DNA from: Pseudonocardia nigra
Lineage (GTDB): Bacteria > Actinomycetota > Actinomycetes > Mycobacteriales > Pseudonocardiaceae
Assembly (NCBI RefSeq): GCF_019396355.1
Contig: NZ_JAHKRK010000023.1
Location: 1-59,354, forward strand
Direction of reading: 5' to 3'
Length of the DNA stretch: 59,354 nucleotides
Below the pieces are notes generated by a model. That model had not been told where the DNA came from and did not search any database. It worked only from the letters and a program-made list of their open reading frames with translations. Shown piece by piece: positions 51,279 to 59,354 of the stretch. Position 1 is the stretch's first letter; each line of letters opens with the position of its first letter. The position numbers were made by a program, and so were the translations under genes.

Positions 51279-52265
51279 ATGGGCAGGCGATCCCGTGCCG
51301 CGGTCACCCTCGAGGACGTCGCGCGCGCGGCCGGCGTCTCGCGCGCGACCGCGTCCCGCGCACTCATCGGGGCAGGGCCGGTCACCCCCGCCCGGCAGCG
51401 GGTCCGCGCCGTTGCCGAACAGCTCGGCTACTCGCCCGACCCTCTCGCCCGCGCCCTGGCCGGCGGCGCGGGCAGTCGGCTGGTCGTCGCCGTCGCCGGG
51501 CCGACCCCGGAGGTGCTCCGCGACGCGTACGTCTCCCGCGTCGTCAGCTCGGCGGCGCTCGTCGGGGACCCGCACGGCGTCGGTGTCTCACTGCAGTGGC
51601 TGCCGTTCGACGGGGCCCGCCTGCTGGACCGGCTCGCGGCCGACCGCAGCGTCCGCGGCGTCGTCCTGATCAACCCGACCGAGCCGCTCATCGACGCGGT
51701 CCCCACCGCGCTGCACGGGCGGATCGTGTCCGTCGGCACCGGTTCTGCCGCCGTCCCGATGTTCGACGTCGACGGCAGCGGCGGCGCCGGGCACATCGTG
51801 CGGCACCTGTACACCTCGGGCCGCAGGCGCATCGCGATGATCACGGGCCCGGACTGGCTGCCTTGCACCCGACGGCCCGCCGCGGCCTACCGCGCCACGC
51901 TCCTCGCCGCCGGGCTGCCGGTGCGCATCGTGGCCGGCGACTTCACCGCCGCGAGCGGCCACGCGGGCGCCCTGGAAGTGCTGAGCCGGTGGCCCGACAC
52001 CGATGCGATCTACGCCGCGTGCGACGCCACCGCGCTCGGCGCGATCGCCGCGCTGCGCGCCCGCGGCGTGGACGTCCCGGGCGACATCGCCGTCGCGGGC
52101 TTCGACGACGTCCCGGTCGCTGCGCTGAGCGGGCCCGCCCTGACCACCGCCACGCACCCCGTCGAGCAGATCGCCGCGGCCGCGGCCACCGCCGTGATCG
52201 ACAGCGCTCCCGTCCCCGAGGCGACCGTGTTCGGGTCGGAGCTCGTCCTGCGCGAGAGCGCCTGA
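51279..52265 (+). CDS. LacI-family transcriptional regulator
   Basis: 328 residues from ATG 51279. The N-terminal LacI helix-turn-helix is clear (VTLEDVARAAGVSRATASRA, then VRAVAEQLGYSPDPLARALA). The periplasmic-binding-like domain follows: GVVLINPTEPLID, GHIVRHLYTSGRRRIAMITG, AIYAACDATALGAIAALRA and DIAVAGFDDVPVAALSGPAL. Ligand and operon unknown; it could serve neighbouring genes or a sugar locus elsewhere. Confidence 0.9.
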   Translation: MGRRSRAAVTLEDVARAAGVSRATASRALIGAGPVTPARQRVRAVAEQLGYSPDPLARALAGGAGSRLVVAVAGPTPEVLRDAYVSRVVSSAALVGDPHGVGVSLQWLPFDGARLLDRLAADRSVRGVVLINPTEPLIDAVPTALHGRIVSVGTGSAAVPMFDVDGSGGAGHIVRHLYTSGRRRIAMITGPDWLPCTRRPAAAYRATLLAAGLPVRIVAGDFTAASGHAGALEVLSRWPDTDAIYAACDATALGAIAALRARGVDVPGDIAVAGFDDVPVAALSGPALTTATHPVEQIAAAAATAVIDSAPVPEATVFGSELVLRESA

Positions 52266-52271
52266 GCCCGG

Positions 52272-53310
52272 TCAGGGCGACGGCAGCCGCAGGGCGACCG
52301 GGGTGGAGCCGAAGCGCAGCTCGTGCTGGCGCCGCAGCCACGCCCGTTGCGCCCACCGGTACCTGCCGAGCAGGCCCGCCCCACGCTTCGCGAGCGCATA
52401 GCGGCGGCTCGATGCGCGCGCGTCGCCCTGCCCCCGCGCCTCCCGGCGCTGCAGCTGCTGTGCGCGCAGCACCTCGGGTTCGCGCTCGGCCGACGAGCAC
52501 GTTCAACCGGACCGGGGCCGAGACGTCAGCGCGGCGGGCGAGGACGTCGCCGGCCAGCCATCCCGGGGCGGACGCGAGGGCGGCGGGCAGCCAGTCGTCG
52601 CGGCGGAACTCCGCGAGCCCGCCCTTGGGCATGATCAGCCCGCACCGCAGCCGGCCGTCCCAGGACGGGTAGGCGACGAGGGGATGACACCCCGCCCGCA
52701 CCATGATCAGGAACTCGCAGCGGTCGCGCAGCGCTGCGGGCGCCGGTGCTGCGAACCAGAGCACGTCGTAGCTCTCCCGCGCCTGCTCCAGGGACAGCCC
52801 GGAACGGGTGCGCACGGACGAACCGCGGCCGTCACAGCCGACGACGAGGTCGGCGGGCCACTCCAGCTCGCTGCCTCCGGTGACCGCCCGGACCCCGACG
52901 ACGCGGCCGTCCGACGCGCGCAGGACGTCGGCGAACCGGGTGTCCGGGTGGAAGGCGAAGACCGGATGGGTCGCGGCCACGGCGAGGACCCCCTCCAGCA
53001 GCGCGCCGGGGGACGCGATGCGGAACGCCCGGTCCCCCAGCTCGGCAACGGGCTCCGGGATCGTGAACACCTCGGCACCGTCGATGACGATCCGCCACCG
53101 TTCGACGGGCCGCCCGGGCACTTCCCGCAGCACCGGGCCCAGCCCCATCTGCTGCAGCGCATCCAGTCCCAGCGGCATCAGCCCTTCGCCGCGGAATGCC
53201 CCGCCGACGGACGCCTCCCGCTCCAGCAGCCGCACGCGGACCCCGTGCCGGGCCAGCAGCAGGGCCAGGGTCGCACCGGCCGGGCCGGCCCCCACGACGA
53301 CGACGTCCAC
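52272..53310 (-). pseudogene. FAD-dependent monooxygenase with internal deletion
   Basis: ATG 53310 begins MDVVVVGAGPAGATLALLLA, a Rossmann FAD motif, with RGEGLMPLGLDALQQMG and VVGCDGRGSSVRTRSGL further on. At about 52485-52495 the frame ends VRLNVLVGR and jumps to AEREPEVLRAQQLQRREARG, which continues to FGSTPVALRLPSP and TGA at 52272. The expected segment with the GD/DAAHPMSPV FAD-pyrophosphate motif (about 70 residues) is missing and the frame is shifted. The product would not bind FAD normally. It abuts the LacI stop by six bases. Confidence 0.75.
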
Positions 53311-53444
53311 GGCGCCTCCTCGCGTCGACCCTTCCCGATCGGCAGTCGGCTCGCCGGTGCCGCGACGGGTTCGGGTTCTCCTCCGGTCCGCTCCGGGGGC
53401 TCACCGGCCTGAAACCGCCGATCCGCAGGCGAACACTCTGCACC

Positions 53445-53891
53445 ATGACCACGTCCTCCGCGCCCAGCCGCGGGCAACTCGTTCCCGTCCCGGTCCGCCG
53501 TTCGATCCTGTTGTGGCTCGCCGCCATCGGCGCCGGGGTGGCCGAGACCCTGGTCCGGTTCGCCATGCCCGATCCGCCGGCCCCGGCGGACCTGGCCGTC
53601 CGTTTCACGATCTACGCGACCCTCACCGCACTGGTGCTGGCGCTGCGCACCGGCCGCGACGCCGTCCGCTGGGTCGTGGCGGTGCTGCTCGGCGGGGTCG
53701 GCACCCTCTCCCTGGTCGTGGAACCCCTGTCGTGGTGGACGGCGGGCGGTTCGGTCCCGGCGTTCCTCGGGGCGGCCGACGGGCCGACCCTGCTGGCCGC
53801 CGGGCTGCGGCTGTTCCACGTCGTGGCCGTGCTCGCCGCGCTCGTCCTGATGTTCCGGCCGCGGGCGAACGCGTTCTTCCGCCGCGGCTAG
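53445..53891 (+). CDS. small four-helix membrane protein
   Basis: 148 residues from ATG 53445. Four hydrophobic segments (near residues 23-40, 48-68, 73-92 and 120-140), with a Pro/Gln-rich cytoplasmic start (SRGQLVPVPVRRSI). No family recognised. It converges on the methyltransferase gene three bases later. Confidence 0.65.
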   Translation: MTTSSAPSRGQLVPVPVRRSILLWLAAIGAGVAETLVRFAMPDPPAPADLAVRFTIYATLTALVLALRTGRDAVRWVVAVLLGGVGTLSLVVEPLSWWTAGGSVPAFLGAADGPTLLAAGLRLFHVVAVLAALVLMFRPRANAFFRRG

Positions 53892-53894
53892 CCG

Positions 53895-54620
53895 CTACCG
53901 CCGGAACAGCGCCGTCCAGAGGAACGGTTCCCCGAAGGACGCCGCTTCCGGCGGCTCGTCGTGCATGCGGCGCAGCTCGACCTCCGTGAGGTCGGAGAAG
54001 ATCCAGCGCAGGGACTCCGGCGTGTAGGCGAGGCCGCCGTCGAGGCGGGACCGGCGGTAGAGGTCCGCGTCGGGGATCTCGGAGCCCATCGCACCCGCGG
54101 CGAAGCAGGTGAGGGCGAACAGGCCGCCCGGGGCGAGGAGCCGGTCGAGCAGGGCGAGGTAGCTGATGCGGCGGTGCGGCGGCAGGTGGTGGAAGCAGCC
54201 GGAGTCGTAGATCAGGTCGTACGGCCCGGCGAGCTCGGTGCCGGCCAGGGCGAAGGCGTCCCCGCAGTGGAACCGGACCTCGACGCCGGCCCCGCGGGCA
54301 CGCTCCTCGGCCCAGGCGATGGCCGCCGGAGACAGGTCGACCGCGTCCACCTCGACGCCGCGCGAAGCCAGGTGGAGGGCGTTGCGTCCCGCCCCGCACC
54401 CCAGGTCGAGTGCGCGACCGGCGGTGATCAGGCCGCGGTCGAGGTACGACACGAGGTTCTCGTCCGGCTCGGCCGCGAAGAACGGGACCGGTCTGGACCG
54501 GTCCGCGTAGAAGCCGTCCCACCAGGAGGCGGCGTCGTTCGTCCAGCGGTCGGCCTCCGGCGTGAACAGGCCGTCCAGGAGCCTCAGGACGTCGTCCACC
54601 GTGCGGATGTTCCGGTCCAT
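53895..54620 (-). CDS. class I SAM-dependent methyltransferase
   Basis: 241 residues from ATG 54620. Motif I: ALDLGCGAGRNALHLASRGV with acidic AVDLS after it; motif post: YDLIYDSGCFHHLPP; then LLAPGGLFALTCFA. It resembles the tellurite/thiopurine-type small-molecule methyltransferases, with FEP/DRW patches at the N-terminus. Substrate unknown. It is followed (upstream in transcription) by the SDR operon end at 54631, so it may be its last gene. Confidence 0.85.
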   Translation of the reverse strand: MDRNIRTVDDVLRLLDGLFTPEADRWTNDAASWWDGFYADRSRPVPFFAAEPDENLVSYLDRGLITAGRALDLGCGAGRNALHLASRGVEVDAVDLSPAAIAWAEERARGAGVEVRFHCGDAFALAGTELAGPYDLIYDSGCFHHLPPHRRISYLALLDRLLAPGGLFALTCFAAGAMGSEIPDADLYRRSRLDGGLAYTPESLRWIFSDLTEVELRRMHDEPPEAASFGEPFLWTALFRR

Positions 54621-54630
54621 TCGCCCCTTC

Positions 54631-55392
54631 CTAGCAGTGGTCGATCAGCGCCCCGCAGCTGATGTTCATCGTCGCCGCCGTCATCGACCGCGCCCGGTCG
54701 GACGCGGCGAAGGCGGCGGCGTTCCCCACGTCGGCGAGCGTCGCGGCGCGTCCGAGCATGGTCTGCTTCTCGATCTCGGCGGCTATCGCGTCCCGGCCGT
54801 CGACGTCCGGGGAGATCGACTCGGGCACGCCGCCGGTGCGCAGGGTCAGCACCCGCACCCCGGACGCGCCGAGCTCGGACGCGAGCTGGCGGCGCATCGA
54901 CTCGAGCGCCTCGAACGCGGTCTGCAGGCCGCCGAGGTGGTACCCGCGCATCGGGTCGCCCGAGCCGCCGAACATCAGGATCACGCCGGAGCCCTGCCGG
55001 ACCATGTGGCGCACGGCGGCCCGCGCGGTGAGGAACGTGGTCGTCACGGCCGTCGCGACCGGCCGCAGGTAGTCCGCGACCTGCATCTGCACCATCGGCG
55101 TGCCCTGCACGTCGCCGTGCTGGATGACGTTGAGCGAGATGTCGAGGCTCCCGGCCTGCACCGCCACGGTGTCGGCGTGCGCGTCGACGGCAGCCTCGTC
55201 GAGCGCGTCGACCTGCGCCGTCTCGGCGGACCCGCCCGCGGCGCGGATGTCCGCGGCCACCGCCTCGAGCGTGGCGAGGGTGCGGCCGGCCAGGAAGACC
55301 GTCGCGCCCTCGCGGGCGAACGCCCGCGCGACCGCGCCGCCGATCGAGCCGCCGCCTCCGTAGACGACGGCGTTCCTGCCTTCGAGCAACAT
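54631..55392 (-). CDS. divergent SDR protein lacking YxxxK
   Basis: 253 residues from ATG 55392. SDR fold: VYGGGGSIGGAVARAFAREG cofactor loop, NVIQHGD in place of NNAG, LMFGGSGDP, and a C-terminal TMNISCGAL like the usual xNVDGG. The region expected to read YxxxK is GYHLGGLQTAFEALE, so the catalytic Lys is absent (Gly at that position). It probably binds nucleotide but is not a classical reductase. Third gene of the HTH-SRPBCC-SDR operon, 15 bases after the previous stop. Confidence 0.8.
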   Translation of the reverse strand: MLLEGRNAVVYGGGGSIGGAVARAFAREGATVFLAGRTLATLEAVAADIRAAGGSAETAQVDALDEAAVDAHADTVAVQAGSLDISLNVIQHGDVQGTPMVQMQVADYLRPVATAVTTTFLTARAAVRHMVRQGSGVILMFGGSGDPMRGYHLGGLQTAFEALESMRRQLASELGASGVRVLTLRTGGVPESISPDVDGRDAIAAEIEKQTMLGRAATLADVGNAAAFAASDRARSMTAATMNISCGALIDHC

Positions 55393-55407
55393 CGCGGTAC
55401 CTCCGGG

Positions 55408-56274
55408 TCAGTCGGTGGCGATGACGCCGGACGGGACGCCCGGCTCCAGGTCGAGCCAGATGGGCTGCCAGTCGGCGAGCTCGTGGTAGCGGCCGAGCCC
55501 GGCCACACCGCCGAGCCACCCGGCATAGGGCGGGTGCTGCTCGTCGAAGCCGCTCTGCACGAACGTGAGGCGGGTGCGGCCCTCGGTGCCCTCCAGCTCC
55601 CAGGTGGACACCATCGAGCCCCAGTCGACGGTGAGGCTGCGACCGGGCTCGAGGTCGACGATCCGGGCGGGCTCCGCCACCGCGTCGAAACCACCCATCG
55701 CCAGCCGGCCGCCGACGTGCGGCTCGATGTCGACGGTCACGCCGAACCACCGGCGGAGCTCGGCGGGCGTGACCAGCGAGCGCCACACCGCGTCCGGCGG
55801 CGCGGCGACGACCACCTGCTCGCGCATCACCGGCGAGGTGAAGTCGACCTTCGGGGTGAGCTCGCGGCCCTCCAGGTGGTCGACGAGGTTCGCGATCGCC
55901 AGCGACCAGAACGTGAACAGCACGGCGCGCGGACCCGCCTCGGCCGCTGCCTCGCTCCACGGCGGGACGTGGGTCTGTGCCAGCGACACGATCGTCGCGG
56001 CCGCGCCCTCCTCCTCCAGCCGGAACTCGGCGGTCGTGTCCTCGCCGCCGATCCGCCAGGCGAACCGCACCGTGCGGTCGTCGACGTGCAGCGGGCGCTG
56101 GCGCGGCACATCGCCCTCGGGGGTGTACCGGCCCCAGAACGCGTACCGGTCCGGCAGGTCGACCTCGGCGTGCTCAGCCAGCCACACGCGCAGCTGTGCG
56201 GCGTCGGTGAGGGCGCGGTGGACGTCGGCGACCGGGGCGCCTGCGCGGGCGCGGAGCCGCACGACCTCGCTCAT
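55408..56274 (-). CDS. tandem SRPBCC (AHSA1-like) protein
   Basis: 288 residues. Two START/SRPBCC modules: the first (VVRLRARAGAPVADVHRAL, RVWLAEHAEVDLPDRYAFWG) and the second (VMREQVVVAAPPDAVWRSLV, LRRWFGVTVDIEPHVGGRLA, TFVQSGFDEQHPPYAGWLGG). Such domains bind hydrophobic ligands or act as Hsp90 activators. ATG 56274 overlaps the regulator stop by four bases. Paired HTH plus SRPBCC operons are common in actinobacteria. Confidence 0.85.
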   Translation of the reverse strand: MSEVVRLRARAGAPVADVHRALTDAAQLRVWLAEHAEVDLPDRYAFWGRYTPEGDVPRQRPLHVDDRTVRFAWRIGGEDTTAEFRLEEEGAAATIVSLAQTHVPPWSEAAAEAGPRAVLFTFWSLAIANLVDHLEGRELTPKVDFTSPVMREQVVVAAPPDAVWRSLVTPAELRRWFGVTVDIEPHVGGRLAMGGFDAVAEPARIVDLEPGRSLTVDWGSMVSTWELEGTEGRTRLTFVQSGFDEQHPPYAGWLGGVAGLGRYHELADWQPIWLDLEPGVPSGVIATD

Positions 56275-56849
56275 GGCGTCGTCTCCTTCGGGTACGTCGG
56301 GTAGCAGGCGACGGCGAGCTTGAACGCGTCGCCCTCGGCGCCCCCGTAGCGGGTGAACAGGTCCTGCAACGCGCCCTGCAAGTCGGCGAGGAACTGCGGG
56401 CGCTGCTCCGGCCGGACGCGGATCTCACCGGAGACGCCGATCGAGGGCAGCTCCGGGGCGGCCACCGTGCCCGCGGTGGCGTCGAGCGCGGCGACGTCGC
56501 CCTGGACCTCCTCCATGAGGTCCAGGAGGTGGCCAAGGCTCAGGTCGTCGCGGGTGCGGCGCGCGCCGATGCGTCCGACGACGCCCGGGGAGAGCCAGTA
56601 GGAGTGGGCCGTGGCCTGGTAGACGCCCTCCCGGATCCCACGCACCCGGCGCTCGTCCACCTGCCTGACGAGACCGGCCGTGACCAGGCGCTTCACGTGG
56701 TAGTAGACCCACTGCGGCGTCTGGCCGAGATCGGCCGCGACCTCCGTGCACGACCGCGGATCCGCCAGCCGGCGCAACACCTCGACCCGCTGCGGCTTGA
56801 GCAACGCCTCCGCCTGCTCGATCCGGTCGAGATACAGCACATCCTTCAT
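56271..56849 (-). CDS. ArsR/HTH-type regulator
   Basis: 192 residues from ATG 56849. Winged helix near residues 10-65: QRVEVLRRLADPRSCTEVAA then GQTPQWVYYHVKRLVTAGLV. The C-terminal part (PSIGVSGEIRVRPEQRPQFL, FKLAVACYP) is a small alpha/beta sensing domain. I chose this start because a -35/-10 pair fits just upstream; ATG 56879 would add ten residues that overlap that promoter. It controls the SRPBCC and SDR genes it is coupled to. Confidence 0.85.
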   Translation of the reverse strand: MKDVLYLDRIEQAEALLKPQRVEVLRRLADPRSCTEVAADLGQTPQWVYYHVKRLVTAGLVRQVDERRVRGIREGVYQATAHSYWLSPGVVGRIGARRTRDDLSLGHLLDLMEEVQGDVAALDATAGTVAAPELPSIGVSGEIRVRPEQRPQFLADLQGALQDLFTRYGGAEGDAFKLAVACYPTYPKETTP

Positions 56850-56860
56850 GCGAGGAGATT

Positions 56861-56887
56861 TTTGTACGTAAAGACTCATCTTGTCAA
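56861..56887 (-). promoter_or_regulatory. probable promoter of the HTH-SRPBCC-SDR operon
   Basis: On the minus strand TTGACA (56887-56882) and TACAAA (56866-56861) are 15 bases apart, with ATG 56849 only 11 bases past the -10, suggesting a leaderless or very short-leader message. TTTACGTACAAA around the -10 is partly palindromic and may be the repressor site. Confidence 0.5.
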
Positions 56888-56900
56888 TGCTCAAGGGCGT

Positions 56901-56951
56901 TCAGGAAAGCCACGTTCCTGCCGTTCAACGTCCGGAACGTGGCTTTCCTGA
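56901..56951. repeat. 18-bp perfect inverted repeat between divergent genes
   Basis: Arms 56901-56918 and 56934-56951 are exactly complementary (TCAGGAAAGCCACGTTCC and its complement) with a 15-base loop. It lies between divergently transcribed genes, so it is not an ordinary terminator; it may be a dispersed REP-like element or an operator. Confidence 0.8.
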
Positions 56952-57054
56952 CGCAGGCCGTCGCGCCTTCCGCCGCCGCAGGACAAGGGCTGCGTGATCG
57001 GGCAGACTGCGGCCCGTCACCCCGTCCCGAGGAGAAAGGCCCCGCAGCCCGCCC

Positions 57055-59097
57055 ATGGACTTCCGCTCCCCGTACCGCCACGGCTTCCTGCGGGCCGCCG
57101 CGTGCACGATCCGAACCACGATCGCCGAGCCCGCCGCCAACGCCGCCGCCGTCGTCAGTGCGGCGCGCGAGTGCCACGACGACGACGTGGGACTGGCGGT
57201 GTTCCCGGAGCTGACGCTCACGGGCTACTCGATCGAGGACATCCTCCTGCAGGACACGTTGCTCGACGCCGTCCAGGACGCGCTGGCCGAGGTCGTCGCC
57301 GCCTCGGCCGACCTGCTGCCGGTGCTGGTGGTCGGTGCGCCGCTGCACTACCGGCACCGCATCTACAACACGGCGGTGGTGATCCACCGCGGCCGCGTGC
57401 TCGGCGTGGCGCCGAAGTCGTACCTGCCGACCTACCGGGAGTTCTACGAGCGCCGCCAGCTCGCCCCCGGCGACGACGTGCGCGCGACGATCCGCATCGG
57501 GGAGGCTGACGTCCCGTTCGGACCGGATCTGCTGTTCGCCGCCGACGACGTGCCCGGCTTCGTGCTGCACGTCGAGGTGTGCGAGGACATGTGGGTGCCC
57601 GTGCCGCCCAGCGCCGAGGCCGCGCTGGCGGGGGCGACCGTGCTCGCCAACCTGTCCGGCAGCCCGATCACGGTGGGCCGCGCCGAGGACCGGAAGCTGT
57701 TGTGCCGCTCAGCGGCGTCGCGGTGCCTCGCCGCCTACGTCTACGCAGCGGCGGGCGAGGGCGAGTCGACCACGGACCTCGCCTGGGACGGCCAGACGAT
57801 GATTTACGAGAACGGTGTGCTGCTCGCCGAGACCGACCGCTTCCCGCAGGGCGAGCGCAGGTCGGTGGCCGACATCGACCTGGACCTGCTGCGTGCCGAG
57901 CGGCTGCGGATGGGCACGTTCGACGACAACCGCCGCCACCTCGCCGACCGCACCGACGCGTTCCGGAGCGTCTCGTTCCGGCTCGACCCGCCCGGCGGCG
58001 ACATCGGGTTGCGCCGGGAGCTCGAGCGCTTCCCGTTCGTGCCCGCCGACGAGTCGCGGCTGGAGCAGGACTGTTACGAGGCCTACAGCATCCAGGTGGC
58101 CGGTCTGGAGCAGCGGCTGCGCGCGATCGGCCAGCCCAAGATCGTGATCGGCGTGTCCGGCGGGCTGGACTCCACGCACGCGCTGATCGTCGCGGCCAAG
58201 GCGATGGACCGGCAGGGCCGCCCACGCAGCGACATCCTCGGGTTCACGCTGCCCGGGTTCGCCACCGGTGACCGCACGAAGGGCAACGCCACGCGCCTGG
58301 CCGAGGCCCTCGGCATCACCTTCGAGGAGCTCGACATCACCGAGACCGCGAAGCTGATGCTCACCAACCTGGAGCACCCCTTCTCCCAGGGCGAGCCGGT
58401 CTACGACGTGACGTTCGAGAACGTCCAGGCGGGCCTGCGCACCGACTACCTGTTCCGCGCGGCCAACCAACGCGGCGGCATCGTGCTCGGCACCGGCGAC
58501 CTGTCGGAGCTCGCGCTCGGCTGGTCCACCTACGGGGTGGGCGACCAGATGTCGCACTACAACGTCAACGGCGGCGTGCCGAAGACGCTCATCCAGCACC
58601 TCATCCGTTGGGTCGTCTCGTCGAAGCAGTTCGAGGCCGAGGTGAGCGACGTGCTCACCGACGTGCTCGATACCGAGATCACGCCCGAGCTCGTGCCCAC
58701 CGGCGAGGACAAGGAGGTGCAGAGCAGCGAGGCGAAGGTCGGGCCGTACTCGCTGCAGGACTTCACCCTTTTCCACGTGCTGCGCTACGGCTTCCGCCCG
58801 TCGAAGATCGCGTTCCTGGCCTGGCACGCCTGGCACGACCCCGACCGCTTCGACTGGCCCGCCGGCTACCCGACCGACGAGCGCCCCGCCTACTCGCTGG
58901 CCGAGATCCGGCACTGGCTCGAGGTCTTCGCGCAGCGCTTCTACAGCTTCAGCCAGTTCAAGCGCTCGGCGCTCCCGAACGGGCCGAAGGTGTCGGCGGG
59001 CGGGTCGCTGTCGCCGCGGGGCGACTGGCGGGCCCCCTCGGACGTGTCGGCACGGATCTGGCTGGAGGAGATCGAACGCGAGGTCCCGCGGGACTGA
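57055..59097 (+). CDS. nadE: glutamine-dependent NAD+ synthetase
   Basis: 680 residues, the size of actinobacterial two-domain NadE. The N-terminal nitrilase-type glutaminase has Glu52 (FPEL), Lys121 (APKSYLP) and Cys176 (EVCEDMW). The C-terminal synthetase has the ATP-pyrophosphatase loop [12 protein letters not shown] near residue 364, [16 protein letters not shown] and MSHYNVN. It converts nicotinate adenine dinucleotide to NAD+ using glutamine. ATG 57055 is preceded by GGAGAAAGG. Core metabolism; marks the end of the accessory region. Confidence 0.96.
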   Translation: MDFRSPYRHGFLRAAACTIRTTIAEPAANAAAVVSAARECHDDDVGLAVFPELTLTGYSIEDILLQDTLLDAVQDALAEVVAASADLLPVLVVGAPLHYRHRIYNTAVVIHRGRVLGVAPKSYLPTYREFYERRQLAPGDDVRATIRIGEADVPFGPDLLFAADDVPGFVLHVEVCEDMWVPVPPSAEAALAGATVLANLSGSPITVGRAEDRKLLCRSAASRCLAAYVYAAAGEGESTTDLAWDGQTMIYENGVLLAETDRFPQGERRSVADIDLDLLRAERLRMGTFDDNRRHLADRTDAFRSVSFRLDPPGGDIGLRRELERFPFVPADESRLEQDCYEAYSIQVAGLEQRLRAIGQPKIVIGVSGGLDSTHALIVAAKAMDRQGRPRSDILGFTLPGFATGDRTKGNATRLAEALGITFEELDITETAKLMLTNLEHPFSQGEPVYDVTFENVQAGLRTDYLFRAANQRGGIVLGTGDLSELALGWSTYGVGDQMSHYNVNGGVPKTLIQHLIRWVVSSKQFEAEVSDVLTDVLDTEITPELVPTGEDKEVQSSEAKVGPYSLQDFTLFHVLRYGFRPSKIAFLAWHAWHDPDRFDWPAGYPTDERPAYSLAEIRHWLEVFAQRFYSFSQFKRSALPNGPKVSAGGSLSPRGDWRAPSDVSARIWLEEIEREVPRD

Positions 59098-59132
59098 CGC
59101 CATGGGCAGGCCACCGCGGAACCAGGGGGACG

Positions 59133-59188
59133 ACTCGCGCGGCAGAAACGGGCGACTCGCGCGCGGGAAACGGGCGACTCGCGGGAAC
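59133..59188. repeat. 22-bp direct repeats, two and a half copies
   Basis: Units starting at 59133, 59155 and 59177 share ACTCGCG; the first two end GAAACGGGCG and differ in four or five bases. They lie in the 257-base gene-free end of the window after nadE; from about 59190 on I see no gene, only a few dyads. Confidence 0.6.
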
Positions 59189-59354
59189 CTCGGCGCAGCC
59201 TCGCGCGTCGATCACGTGTGGGAACAGTGAGGTGATCTCAGCAAGATCGTAGCGCGACGTGAGCGCGACACGCTCATATCGGACAATCTGCGCGGTGCTG
59301 GTGAGAGCGTGGGGTCCCCCGATAGGGAGTTCTCACCACAAGATCGACCCGCAG

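Overview
The window is high-GC actinobacterial DNA with GTG/TTG starts, overlapping ATGA/GTGA gene junctions, XRE-DUF5753/DUF397 pairs and F420-type enzymes. It most resembles the family Pseudonocardiaceae; the genus is inference (Pseudonocardia-like). I saw no rRNA, tRNA or CRISPR array. The left edge cuts an IS5-type transposase that sits directly against a TRAP transporter pair (dctQ-dctM, + strand).

The dominant feature is a BREX type 2 / Pgl (phage growth limitation) defence island, about 2.1-34.2 kb, with all core genes on the minus strand but split into three blocks. Block one is the tightly overlapped operon pglY-pglZ-brxD-brxHI (11.9 to 2.15 kb). Block two is pglX, the adenine methyltransferase (19.4 to 15.5 kb). 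Block three is pglW, a NERD plus Ser/Thr kinase protein (34.1 to 30.0 kb). Five of the six genes look intact. pglX is broken near its 5' end by a perfect tandem duplication of 8 bp; a single copy restores one continuous 1287-residue protein. This looks like a phase-OFF allele of a system known elsewhere for phase variation.

Between pglY and pglX lie a decayed CopG-like antitoxin, a 67-bp fragment copied from (or homologous to) pglY, a BrnT/BrnA toxin-antitoxin pair with its palindromic operator, an XRE/DUF397 pair, and small Cys-containing proteins. Between pglX and pglW lie pieces of a DUF222/HNH gene, a serine-recombinase C-terminal remnant, a possible relaxase remnant, and a compact cluster at 22.3-27.1 kb. 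That cluster is a putative radical-SAM RiPP locus: HTH/TPR regulator, YdcF-like protein, WbqC-like protein, radical SAM/SPASM maturase, a 43-residue peptide ending CSCSAGDDQPY, a strong hairpin, then an APH-like kinase. The two halves of the DUF222/HNH gene flank it in the same orientation, as if an element landed inside that gene. An AlbA_2/RecG-C-like ATP-binding protein faces pglW.

Right of pglW (34.4-40.2 kb, + strand) are a DUF4352-like membrane protein, a TerD-like protein, a DUF4236 protein and an unrecognised overlapping two-gene unit. From 40.4 to 49.5 kb is a reductive pyrimidine (uracil/thymine) or hydantoin catabolic operon: a MocR-type regulator diverges from beta-ureidopropionase, class III aminotransferase, dihydropyrimidinase, (methyl)malonate-semialdehyde dehydrogenase, an LLM flavin/F420 oxidoreductase and an NCS1 permease. 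The right end carries ordinary metabolic genes (SDRs, a carboxymuconolactone-decarboxylase-like protein, a LacI regulator, a methyltransferase, an HTH/SRPBCC/SDR operon, NAD synthetase), one FAD monooxygenase with an internal deletion, a long perfect hairpin, and short direct repeats at the end.
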